Source: Acanthamoeba lenticulata (taxonomy: Eukaryota > Discosea > Longamoebia > Acanthamoebidae). From it: a stretch of 27,871 nucleotides of DNA. Within the stretch, counting starts at the first letter, position 1, and every line of letters begins with the position of its first letter. Made by a program: the position numbers and the translations under genes. The notes beneath the pieces were generated by a model. It was not told the DNA's origin and ran no database searches. It was given only the letters and a program-made list of their open reading frames with translations. The stretch covers positions 1-27,871 of the forward strand of contig NAVB01000685.1 of assembly GCA_002179805.1 (NCBI GenBank). Reading direction: 5' to 3'. Below, piece after piece: positions 1 to 10,105 of this stretch.

Positions 1-16
1 AGTTAATTTATATTTC

Positions 17-22
17 TTTATT
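17..22 (-). terminator. Polyadenylation signal AATAAA (minus strand)
   Basis: On the minus strand the bases read AATAAA about 40 nt downstream of the stop codon proposed at 63-65. This spacing fits a short amoebozoan 3' UTR and supports a minus-strand gene ending just inside the left edge. The surroundings are A/T-rich, so a chance match is possible. Confidence 0.4.
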
Positions 23-62
23 TTTAATTTAATAAAACAAATGCCAGTAAAGTTCCCGACTG

Positions 63-480
63 TTAAGACCTCTTGCCGCTGCCGACGTTCCACAGGCCGT
101 CGCGTGAAGGCACCAATGTTGCCCCAGCAGTAAGCAGCCCGCCCACGCGCGGCCTGAGGCCGGCGACATGGCATGCGAGGACCTCGTCGAAGCCACTTGA
201 CGTTGGTTAGCTCCTGCAAGCTCTGTCTGCGGCTCGCAAAGGACAAGCTACTGACGGTGAAGTTGGGCCTGTAGAACAGGCTGCTTGTCGGGTCGAGCGT
301 CACCGTGGCCGGCAGGGTCACGTTGCCGCCCAGGTAGGTCACTTGCTCAGTGTGGCCCATACGTACCTGATGTCCGTGTGGCCGCTCCAGAGCGAGGGAA
401 TGTCCACGGCTGAGATGTCAAAAAAGAACGCCGGCGCTTGACGTGATGATAGACGCCACTGAAATCACCACCGCCATTTG
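63..480 (-). CDS. 3' part of an unrecognised, possibly secreted protein; frame disturbed
   Basis: I do not recognise this gene. A minus-strand ATG near 480 opens a hydrophobic N-terminus (MAVVISVASIITSSAGVLF) resembling a signal peptide, but it meets a stop at a run of six T's (417-422 region). If one T of that run were extra, the frame would continue into an exon with residues DISAVDIPSLWSGHTDI and a strong GTACGT donor. Further exons (about 190-345) carry N-x-S/T sites such as NVT and NFT, suggesting a glycosylated secreted product. The last exon ends at TAA 63-65, followed by an AATAAA. I could not join every exon in frame with canonical splice sites. It may therefore be a pseudogene, contain a homopolymer sequencing error, or be wrongly parsed. 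Confidence 0.3.
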
Positions 481-639
481 CACGGCTGCCCTTGGGCTGT
501 TGTTTTCTCGGTTGCGACGATACCGCCCGCCTCATTAGCGTGGATGAACCGCTGGCAAAAATTCAGGTTAAAATTGAGTTTTTCTTGACACGAAAACGTT
601 TGGTTTCTTGTTAGTTGCTGAACCCCGCTTGTAACTAAG

Positions 640-1947
640 ATGACGAGCGCTGCCGGGCAGGTCCAACTGAGCGAAATCGAGAAGCAAGATGTACCCGAGA
701 CGGCTCGTGTGTGTATGGAGGCCTTCAACACACTGCACCAGAAGCATTTCGGACGCTTCCTTGACTTTGGCATCGAGGAAGTTGCCCTTGGCTTCCACCA
801 CGGACTCCAGGCGCACCCCAAGGTTTGCCCTGTGCTGGCTACCTCCCGCATTTGACAACAAAATCAATCACCAACGATTTGTTGTTTGTTTTTAACATTC
901 GGGGTTTTCCGTTCCAAGGTCTATGGCGTTGTGGCGCGCGACGCTGAGGGCCGCATCGTGGGCTCCAACTTCCTTGATCAACGCGGCGAGGTCGCGTCCG
1001 TGGGTTCGTGCGCGCACACACATACACATACACGGCGCAATACTGCTATGCTCAACCCTCGTCCTTGTGGCCTGTCTGTGCGCGTGTGGTGTTCCACAGG
1101 ACCCATCAGCGTCGATCCCCACACGCAAGCGTCGGGCGTCGGGCGGGCACTGATGCAGGCCGTCATCGGTCATGCCGCCTCTTCATCCCACGTCATTGTT
1201 GTGTTGTGCTCCAAATTGACTTCGCGTTTGTTGTTCGTTTGTTGTTGAAAACATAACAGAAAAGGGCGTGAAGGATGGACACAAGTCGATCCGGCTCGTG
1301 CAGGAGGCCTACAACCTGGTCTCCTTCTCGCTCTACGCCAAGCTCGGCTTCCAGCCCAAAGACCAGCTCAACTTTTTCATGGGTCGCTGCGCAGGGGACT
1401 GGCCCGAGCCCCGCCTCAACCTCACCCTCCGCCAGATGACCGCCAACGACCTTGCGGCCTGCGCCAGCCTGCACAAGTGCGTCGAGCCATCTCTCGATCG
1501 AGAGCCAACAGACCTGTTCTCACATGTCTGCGCGTCTACGCGGTGTTGTGAATTCACAGGCGGGTCGTGGGCGTCGAACGCGAGCAGGAGCTAAGCGAGT
1601 GTCTGAGCCCAGTGTGGGCCACGTACCACGACGAGCCGCTCGTGGCCGAGGAGAACGACACCGGCCGGATCGTGGGTTACGTCACAAGCGCCACCCTGCC
1701 CGGCCACGGCGTGGGCGAGAGCGACGAGGTCATCGCGCGCCTTCACTACGAGATGACCCGGCGGATCTCGACCAGCCGCAGCGACGACGCCGTGCTGTTC
1801 AAGGTCATCGGCCGCCTGAGCCCGGGCCTCGTCCGGTGGGCCGTCACCCAAGGCGGTCTCAAGCTGCAACGCAACGCCACTCTCATGGCGCTGGGCGCCT
1901 ACAGCGACCCGGCCGGTGGCGTCTACCTCCCCAGCATCGGCTACTAG
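640..1947 (+). CDS. GNAT-family N-acetyltransferase, probably tandem-domain
   Basis: This is a probable acyl-CoA-dependent N-acetyltransferase of the GNAT superfamily, cytosolic, substrate unknown. Five exons (640-822, 919-1003, 1100-1168, 1260-1476, 1560-1947) splice with GT-AG borders in frame to 313 residues. The first half has the GNAT core. The strand ending in VGPISVDPHTQ is followed by the acetyl-CoA pyrophosphate loop QASGVGRALMQAV (motif A, Q/R-x-x-G-x-G/A). A typical C-terminal GNAT segment follows, reading NLVSFSLYAKLGFQPKD. The second half (from LNLTLRQMTANDLAAC) begins like a second GNAT domain but shows no clear second motif A, so it may be a degenerate repeat. No signal peptide or membrane segment is seen. 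The ATG at 640 is the first in-frame start. The neighbouring E2-LRR gene follows on the same strand after about 310 nt. Confidence 0.82.
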
Positions 1948-2261
1948 CAGTTGTTGCTGTCGAAGTCAAACCACAACAAAGTTCGCATTATCATCACCCC
2001 ATCCCTCGTGTGGCTTACCCCGAAGAAGAGCCAAAACCGCACAAAAGCGCGGTTCGTGGGCCATTCCGGCTTTGGGGTTGGTCGTTTGTTGTGGGCGGCC
2101 CTTCACCGAACAACTACAAAATTGGACCTCTCTGCCTTTGGCCAGCAGGCAGGGTTTTGTTCTCCTGGCCGAGTAGCACACAAGCCTGTGTTGATAATTC
2201 CATCTTCCCGTCCGGGCATCTTCATTGTTTAACAGTCGAGACCTGTCATCATATTGAAAAT
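1948..2261 (+). other. Intergenic spacer between the acetyltransferase and E2-LRR genes
   Basis: This stretch of 314 nt presumably holds the 3' UTR of the acetyltransferase and the promoter/5' UTR of the next gene. Short open frames cross it but have no recognisable protein features. I see no clear TATA box and no repeat. Confidence 0.5.
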
Positions 2262-5200
2262 ATGTGGCGTCCGCAGAGATCCGAAGTTCGTACGTTCCAT
2301 TCACCGCTTTCAATCGGCAAAAAATGAACGAAATCAACAAAATCAAATCTTATTCATCTTAGACGGTTGCAGGTGCCAAGGCGGCCAACAAGTCGCAAAC
2401 GTCGGCGGTGAAGCGCCTTCTCCAGGACCTTAAGCACATGCGCGAGCATGTCGTGCCCACGGTCGGTGTCGTGGCCCTGCCTCTTGAGAAGGTACAATCA
2501 ACTCGCACAACTCTCTCTTCTTTGCCGTGTAGTGCTCATCTACATGCTCCACTCCAACTACTCCTGTTGTAGGACCTCTTCACCTGGCATTGCAACGTCA
2601 GGGGCCCCAAGGGCACGCTCTACGAGGGCGGTGGTACGTCGTCGCATCCACTCGACTCCTTCATGTCCTGGCATTGACTGACTGGCCGCTCCTCCGCAAC
2701 ATCTTTGTAGTGTTCCATCTGGTGCTGCACTTCCCCGAGAGCTACCCCTACGACCCGCCCAGCGTCACCGTGTGCACCACGCTCCAGCACCCCAACGGTT
2801 GGGCTTCCATCTTCATCACCATCATTATCATCCTTACCATGACGTCATCTTGCTCACGACGCGTCGTGCGCTCGTGCAGTGTTCAACGGGACGATTTGTC
2901 TCGACATGCTCCAGCCCGGCGACGAGCAGGAGAAGTACATCGGCTGGTCCTCGGCCTACTCGGGTGACGCCTCCCTGCCCAATCGTCTTCATCATTCTTT
3001 GGTGATCGTTATCATCATCATCATGCTATTCGTCCATGCTCACATTGTCATTCTGGTATGGACAACAGTGCAAAGCGTGCTGATCCAGCTGCAGGCGTTC
3101 CTCTTCGAGGAGTCGCCCACCATCCGCGCCGAGGACTGCCGCAAGGCCGTCGAGGCGGTACTGCTGGCGTCACGGCTCTGCTGAGGGTTTGGGGGTGTCT
3201 CTTGCTCATCACACGGGGGCAAACACACGCAGGCGAACAACTACACATGCACGTCGTGCAAGCACAGGCCGCTGCGCTCGTGGCCGGCCTTCCCCTCGTA
3301 TGAGACGGATGCCTTTGTCCTGACCAAGTCCGAGACCCAGATCATCAAGGTGCCCGCCTCCGCCTTTGCATGTCACCCAGTCCTCGTGCTTGGCATTCTT
3401 CGACACTATTTATTCATTTTATATTCCTCATTTCGGCAACCAGGACGAGCTGCTGTGCTTCCACTCGAAGCGCACTTTCCAGGAGGACTGCCTGGGCTTT
3501 GGTATTTCATACCACAAGAACATCAAGACGGGCGACATCCAAGAGTACGTCCCGCCCTCACCTTTTTGGGTCAGACAAAGGCGGGCTCGGCTCACGTGCT
3601 TCTTCTGCTCTTTGCAGCATCTCGTCGCCGCTGGACCTGCTGGGCGTGCGCGCGTTCATGCGGGAGGGCATCCGCAAGTCGTCCATCAACGAGCCCTTCA
3701 CCCACTGGCTCCCGGTCTACCTTGACGACGAGCACGGCAAGAAAGCGTTCCACCTGGCCCAGCGGAGCATCAGCATGATCTGCGCCGGCAACACCAACGA
3801 GTTCAAGCCCCGCATGGCCCTCAGTGTCTTCCCCAAGGTCTTTCCCTAAAACTCTGATGACCATGACGATGGTGAGTGCTGATGAGTGCTCTAAAAAACT
3901 GATCATGATCGTGGTGATGTTGATGATGGTGGGCGAGCAGCTGATGAACACGATGATCCTGCACATCATGCGGGGCCAGATCCACGCGTCGGTCAAGGCG
4001 CTCGAGGGCTACTGCGCGTTCCATCAGATGTTCCTCAAGTTCCTCGAGACCTACCCGGAGCTGCTCCAGGAGTGCCGCGACCTCGTCCACGGCTTCCTCA
4101 AGTCCGAGGAGGGACGCCACAAGGACAAGGTCGACTCGCTGGGCGAGTTCATGTGCTATTTGACCGTCACGCCCGAGGTCCAGTGGAAGGACATCGCCGC
4201 GCTACTGATCAACGAGCAGGCCGACCGGCAGGTCATGTGGATCATCAAGGACTATCCGCACCTGGGCACCGACCAGCAGGACCCGGCCGTCGACAAGATC
4301 CGGGCCAACGTCTCCTTCGAGGCGTCGATCATGGGCGTCCGCCACATTCTGTTCCACTACTACTTCATGGAGCACGTCGCCCGGCCCCTCGGCGCGTCCA
4401 TCGCCGACATGTCCACCAAGTGCGTGACCCCCGCCTGGCCCGTCCTCCGTTGCCACCTTCAGGGCTGACATGCGTATTGGTAATGGCTGACCGGTGGTGC
4501 TGACTGGCGTGATGGCAGCTACGCGAGGTCGTTTGGCCGGCCGACGAACAAGATGGTGGAGAACATGCAGCAGGCCTTCCGCGAGATCAAGAAGGTCAAG
4601 AGCCACAACGACTACTTCTCCCGCATCGGTAACGCATGCCCGTGCCTCCTCCTGAAGCTCCTTGCAGCACAACACAGCGCTCATCTCGCACATGCGCGCA
4701 CACGTGCAGGGCTGCCGGTGGTGGGCGAGGAGGACCTCGTCGCGTGGCTGCGCCGGTCGGTCACCAACTCCAAGCGCCGTGGCTACCACGGCGTCGAGGG
4801 CCCCAAGGGTAACTAATCCCTTGTTTTATTATTTGTTCATTTATATCATTGATATATCTTGATTGATTTTTTTTATTCTTGTTAGTGCCGTCGGCCAAGG
4901 AGCTGGCCGAGGAGTCCATCAAGAGCGTCGTGCCGCTCGAGACCCTTTGCGTCAAGGTCCGTCCGCCTAGGCCTTTCGTGGCCTTTCGTGTCATTGCCCC
5001 GTCATGATGGACGACGGTTGACTGACGCGCTGTGGGACGCAAACAGGACGAGAAGACGGGCGCGATGAAGCTGCACGAGAACGAGGACCAGTGGCGCGAG
5101 CTGTGCAACACGCGCTGGGGCTTCAACTCGCTGCCGGCCAACTACACGGCCGGTTGGCGCACATTCTACCTGCAGAACAACCTGCAGGACCTGGTCAGCT

Positions 5201-8200
5201 CGCTCAGCGAGTATCCGGACTTTAAGCACTTTTACGCAACGCTCGACCTGTCGAGCGACGGCCTCACGCTCCTCGAGCTGAGCCTCTTCTCGCCCAAGCA
5301 GCTCAAGTCGGGCTTCCACTGGCTCACGGCCCTCCTGTCCCGCCTGCCCAAGCTGCAATCCCTCAAGATCGCGCGCGGGCCCGACGCCGGCCTGGGCATC
5401 AAGGGCGTGCGCGCCCTGGTCAAGGGCCTCAAGAACTCCAAGGCCCCGCTCACGTACGGCGCTGGCAGCTTCTCTTCCTGATGTACTTGAATGCGCGTTG
5501 GGGCTCATTAGTGCGCATGTCGCTCTCGTGGACAGGTCGCTGGACCTCTCCTACTCGGGGATCACGTGGGACTGCTGCGAGGTGTTGGCCGAGGGCATCC
5601 TCGCTTCGCGTCACCTCCAGCGCCTCTCGCTCGAGGGCAACGCCATCTACCAGCAGTACCGTTTTTCCTCCTCCGTTTTTATTTTATTCATGGGTTTAAT
5701 ATTTTATTTTTTATGTTCTTTTTTGAAATGCAGAGGCGCCAAGGCGCTGAGCCGCGTGCTGTGGGATCATGAGGGCCTGACCCACCTGAACCTGTCCAAC
5801 TGCAACATGGACGACGCCGGCGCCAAGGAGCTGGCCGATGGCCTGCTGGCCAACAAGCGCCTGACCAACCTCGACCTCTCCCGCAACTCGCTCTGCTACT
5901 CGGGCCTCCGCGCCGTTCTCTACAACCTGGCCTTCAGTCCGTCGCTCACGGAGCTGAACCTGTCGCGCGTGTCCGGGTCGGGCTCGTCGGCGGAGCTGCA
6001 GGAACTGGGTGAGGCCCTGTCCAAGCTGTTCCGCATCAACGTCACCCTCAGCCGCCTCAACTTCTGGGAGACCAACATCGCCGGCGCCTTCACCGCCTCC
6101 GTATTCGAGTCCCTCCGCGCCAACCGCGCCCTGCGCCACCTCGACATCAGCCAGATCGGCACGATCAACAGGTCCCTTTCCCCCCCCCCCCTTTGTCGCT
6201 TTCGTTCCTTCTTTCGCTTTCGCTCTTCACCTGCTGAGGCTGACGGGGCGAGTGCAGTGACCAGCTGGGCCACCTGGGCGCGGCGCTGACCAAGAACAAG
6301 ACGCTGGCTTCCCTGCTGCTCGAGAACAACAACATCACGGGCCACGGACTCGAGACCCTCTACCTCCACCTGCTCGTGGAGAAGGAGGAGGCGAAGGGCC
6401 AGCAGCCGGTCGACGACGAGCGCGCGCGCAAGGAGAAGCGGCGCAATGAGATGCTCGACAAGGTCAAGGAGGTCGAGAAGGAGTTCCACCTCAACCTCGT
6501 CGAGTTTAACCTCAAGAACAACTCGCTGGGCGCGCACGCGGGCAAGGTCCTGGGCAAGCTCGTCACCGTGGCCACTTCCCTCGGTTCGTCCCTCTTCCCT
6601 CCGTCTCTACTGCTGCTGCTGCTCTCTGTGTGGTGGTGGAGCTCACCGACTGGCGTCCGTGGTGCAGAGGTGCTCACGCTCGACAGCTGCCAGCTGGACG
6701 CCAAGGCCGGTGAGACCCTCGGCCTCGCCCTCGAGACCAACACGTGCGTTTCTCATTTTTATTTTATTTTATTTTAGTGTGTTTTATTTTATTCTTCTCG
6801 TGATGATTTGGCTTTGGACTGACGCGGAGTGATGGTGGAACAGGCGCTTGCGAACGCTGACGCTGAGGAACAACAATCTGGGCAAGGAGGGCGCGAAGGC
6901 GCTCGCCACGGGCCTACGCCAGAACAAGACCCTGCAGGTGCTCGACCTCAGCGGAAATGGCATCGGCGTGTCGGGCGCACGGGCCATCGCCGTCACGCTG
7001 GCCGCCAACGAGTCGCTGACGGAGCTCAACCTGTTCGGCAACTTGGTCGACGTCGACGGCGCACGCGAGCTCGCCAACGCACTCGCCGCCAACAAGACCC
7101 TCGTCAAGTGCGTCCACCCACCTGTCGCCATCGTCATCATTGGCCGCCTCCTTGTCGTCGTCATTGTTGTTGACCCGTTTGTGGTTGTGGTGGTGGTTAG
7201 GCTCGACCTCGGCCTGAACCGGATCCGCGACAAGGGCGCGCAGGCTATCGCGCAGGCCATGGCCTCGGCCAGCCAGTTGACCGAGATCGGCCTCAAGCTC
7301 AACTTCATCAAGGACAACGGTGCTGTGGCCGTCGCCAAGTACGCGCTCTTCTTCTTCGTCCTCGTCCTCGTCTCGCTTTGTGTCCAGTTGGCTGATCATT
7401 TTTGTCATGACGACGACGATGACAACACACAGGGCGGTCGCGGCGTCGCCGTCAATCAGGAGCCTCAAGCTGGCGGGCAACCAGCTGGAGGACGCCACCC
7501 TCATGGTCATCAGCGACCTCCTCAAGAGCCCCCACATCTCCTTCGATCTCGCTCCGCGCGTCGCCCTCCTCGTACGTTTTTTTTTGTCTTTATTTTTCTC
7601 ATATTTCTTTTTGAAAATGATATTTATTAAATTTTTAATCAATTCTTAATCGCGATCAGGATCCGGAGCGAGTGGCCCGCAGCGTGTGGGTGACGCCGCT
7701 GGCGGCACGCGTCAAGAAGGAGAGCGTGCGGAAGCTCTTCTACGACGCGCACTGCGGCGTGGTGCTCAACGTGTCCATCCAGGACCACAAGACCAAGTCC
7801 TCGCCCGCCAAGGCCCGCTACGCCTTTGGTACGTCCTTTTGCAACTTCCCCTGTCATGATGATGATGATGAAGAAGGCGACGATCATGATCCTCATAACC
7901 TTTTGGTCTCCGCGTGCAGTCGAGTTTGCGCACATCAACTCGGTGACCCTCGCGCTGGACCTCTCCGCCAGCGGCAAGGTGGGCCTCCTCCCTCTTCTCG
8001 CCCCCCTCCGCCTATATCTTCATGACGATGATGTGGAAGCTGACGTCATCATCTCCTTGATCGTTGTTGTTTTTATTGTCGTGGCGCAGGCCAAGGTGGA
8101 CGGGGCCAAGGTGCGGATCTACCGCGTGGGCACGCAGAACAAGACGTCCCAGACCGAGGCGTCGGCCAAGCCCGCTGCCAACCAGCGCGAGCCGACGCCC

Positions 8201-8308
8201 GCTGCCGGCCGTACGCGTTTCGGTGGTCGAGGCGGCGGTCGCTTCGCCTCGCGCGGCACCCGCGGAGGCCGCGGCGGTGGTCGCGGCGGCGGTCGCGGTA
8301 GGCGCTAG
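2262..8308 (+). CDS. Multidomain E2 ubiquitin-conjugating / leucine-rich-repeat / RRM / RGG-box protein
   Basis: Twenty-four exons, all with GT-AG borders and preserved phase, splice to about 1,339 residues. The first exon (2262-2289) ends at a strong GTACGT donor. Residues ~15-155 are an E2 (UBC) fold: FPESYPYDPP, the HPN motif at ~96-98, the catalytic cysteine at ~105 in NGTICLDML, and WSSAYSVQSVLIQLQAFLFEE. Next come a CxxC (~162-165) and a long helical region to ~550 (blocks NEPFTHWLP, ALEGYCAFHQ). It resembles a region I recall beside E2 domains in fungal proteins. Residues ~560-1190 are ribonuclease-inhibitor-type LRRs of about 28 residues, interrupted by a charged helix near 915-955. 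Residues ~1195-1275 are an RRM (RNP2 SVWVTPL, RNP1 KARYAFVEF). The tail is RGG-rich. The active-site residues suggest a working E2. LRRs as substrate reader and RRM/RGG as RNA binder are inference. Exons downstream may extend it. Confidence 0.85.
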
Positions 8309-8358
8309 ATCCCTCTCTGTCGCCCCTTCCCCCCAACGCGCCAGCCTAAGATTAAAAA

Positions 8359-8364
8359 AATAAA
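8359..8364 (+). terminator. Polyadenylation signal AATAAA after the E2-LRR-RRM stop codon
   Basis: AATAAA lies about 50 nt after the TAG at 8306-8308. It would end the short form of the transcript. It also lies inside the possible intron that would join the RGG exon to the exons at 8421-9026, so it could be an intronic polyadenylation site. Confidence 0.45.
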
Positions 8365-8420
8365 GAATCTCACGCTGGGCTTTGGTGTTGTCGTTGTCGT
8401 TGTTGTTGTTGCAGTTGCAG

Positions 8421-9026
8421 TTGGCACTGTGGACAAGGTGATGGTGGAGGCGGCTGTGGTGGAGAAGAAGAAGGAGAAGCAGGCAGGCCTCGAGCTGGAG
8501 AGCCCAGAAGCGTGGCCCACGCTCGCGCAGGGGAGCCTGCGCGCACAGGCTGGAGGGATCCGCGAGCGAGGTCCGCCAGCCGTGACGGAGGCCACCAAGC
8601 GGCGGATCAGCAGCAACAAGGACAGCTTGTGGTACCGCGAGGAGCGGCAGAAGGCCAGCAAGCTTCACGACCCCATGGTACCCGGGGACAGCAGTTTGTC
8701 GCGTGCACAAGCGTGGACCACTGATCGATCATCCAATCAACCAACCAACCAACCAACCAACCAACCAACCAACAGGACAAAATGCTCTTTGAGCTGAGGT
8801 TGCAGGAGGTGGTGGAGGAGACACGCATCGGAACTGCGCCAGAATCGGTCTACGAGGCCTTCTTCGCGACACCGCTGATGCGCGCAGTAGAGGTGCTGTC
8901 TTGACAAGAACAACACATCCACAAACAAACTGCTCGAGACTCACCCTCTTGCTTCAACAGGTGCCTGAACCAGCAGGATGGGACACCACCTGGGAACCTG
9001 TTGAGGTGTCAACAGAATGGGCTTGA
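8421..9026 (+). CDS. Downstream exons: C-terminal extension of the E2-LRR-RRM protein, or a separate small acidic protein
   Basis: Three exons read in frame: about 8421-8677, 8776-8899 and one starting near 8961 and ending TGA 9024-9026. The product is charged and helical, with a SPEAWPTLAQ segment and a Trp-rich acidic C-terminus (GWDTTWEPVEVSTEWA). I do not recognise it. Two readings are possible. As a separate gene it would start at ATG 8441, giving about 140 residues. As an extension, the RGG exon would splice from a GT near 8296 to the TTGCAG acceptors at 8409-8420; both acceptors keep the frame and skip the TAG at 8306. A GTTGTTG-rich tract with twin CAG acceptors, and no ATG between the upstream stop and 8441, favour the extension. 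Confidence 0.5.
8738..8773 (+). repeat. (CCAA)n tetranucleotide microsatellite inside an intron
   Basis: About nine CCAA/CAAC units in a row occupy the 3' end of the intron 8678-8775. They end directly at the acceptor CAG, where a pyrimidine-rich tract would normally lie. Confidence 0.9.
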
Positions 9027-9241
9027 AGGTGGCACCTTTCCTTTTGTTCTTGTGTTTCTTCTAAGAAAATGCCAAACAGGAAAATGAAGGGTTGGGGCGT
9101 TTCACCTAAGGCGGTGGTCTGGGGAAGTAATTTATTCATGAAAAAGACAAGCTCGCCCGAACTAAAAAAAGCTTGGACGGCCCGACTTTTTAGCGCTTCG
9201 AACAAAGCACAACAGGACCGCGCAGACACTCAACACACAAC

Positions 9242-9876
9242 ATGTCGGCCACGATTTCGCTCGAGAGCTCGGATGGACAGGTCGTCGAGGTGGAGAAGGA
9301 GATTGCCGAGATGATGGTCACTGTCAAGCACATGCTTTCTGACGTCGCTGACGACTCGGGCGATTCGTCTCCCATCCCGCTGCCCAACGTCAATGGTCGC
9401 GTTTTGAACAAGGTACGCTCACAACCTTTGCAAGCTTCGCAGTGCCCGCACAGATTTTTGTGCATTGAACACTTCAGAATGGCGATTAATGGCCCGCACC
9501 ACCGACACAGGTGATTGAGTGGGCCAAGTACCACCACGCCAACCCCGACCCGGTCGTGGAGGAGACCGAGGAGGAGAAGAAGAAAAAGAAGAAGGAGCAG
9601 AACGACGAAGACAAGCCGAACGAGATCGCGCCGTGGGACCAGGAGTTCCTCGACGTGGACCAGTCGACCCTGTTCCAGATCATCCTTGCCGCCAACTACC
9701 TCGACATTAAGCCGCTTCTTGAAGTCGCCTGCAAGACTGTGGCCAACATGATCAACGGCAAGTCGCCCGACGAGATTCGCGCCCTCTTCAACATTAAGAA
9801 CGATCTTACCCCGGAGGATGAGGCCGAAATGCGCAAAGAGTACGGTTGGACTCTCCCCGAGGACAACAAGGAATAA
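9242..9876 (+). CDS. skp1: SKP1, adaptor subunit of SCF ubiquitin ligases
   Basis: SKP1 links F-box proteins to cullin-1 in SCF E3 ligases (cytosol and nucleus). Two exons (9242-9412, 9511-9876) give 178 residues. The N-terminal BTB/POZ-like fold starts [20 protein letters not shown] and continues [22 protein letters not shown] lysine/glutamate-rich insert (about residues 72-92) replaces the usual acidic loop. The C-terminal F-box-binding part follows: [40 protein letters not shown], then [20 protein letters not shown]. The proline in NDLTPEDE matches the site that is hydroxylated and glycosylated in Dictyostelium Skp1 as an oxygen-sensing mark (established there, inferred here). The end deviates slightly from the usual Trp-Cys ending. 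The gene lies on the same strand just after an E2-containing gene, probably by chance. Confidence 0.97.
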
Positions 9877-10105
9877 ACCTCCCCATCTGAGGAGATGGCG
9901 GCAGTTGTGGTGTAAATTGCGATCTTGTCTTTGGAGCGCAGGGGAGCGCAAGTTGCGTTTAATATAAGACGACGAATACAAGTTGGGGGTTGGTGGTTTA
10001 CAACAGCTGTGGAGAAAAGGAGAGTAGTTGAGTAGTTGCATCATGTACAGCGTCGCTGCCGCGTAGTGCGTTTGAGCGACGTGGCGGTTGTAAAGGTCTC
10101 TACTT

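Noticed and set aside
1452..2327. 291-codon plus-strand open frame across the acetyltransferase end and spacer
   Set aside because: It is an Arg/Pro-rich frame shift of the real final exon and continues into non-coding DNA.
6914..7642. Long minus-strand open frame opposite the LRR exons
   Set aside because: It is a shadow of GC-rich LRR codons on the other strand and crosses well-supported introns; its product has no recognisable domain.
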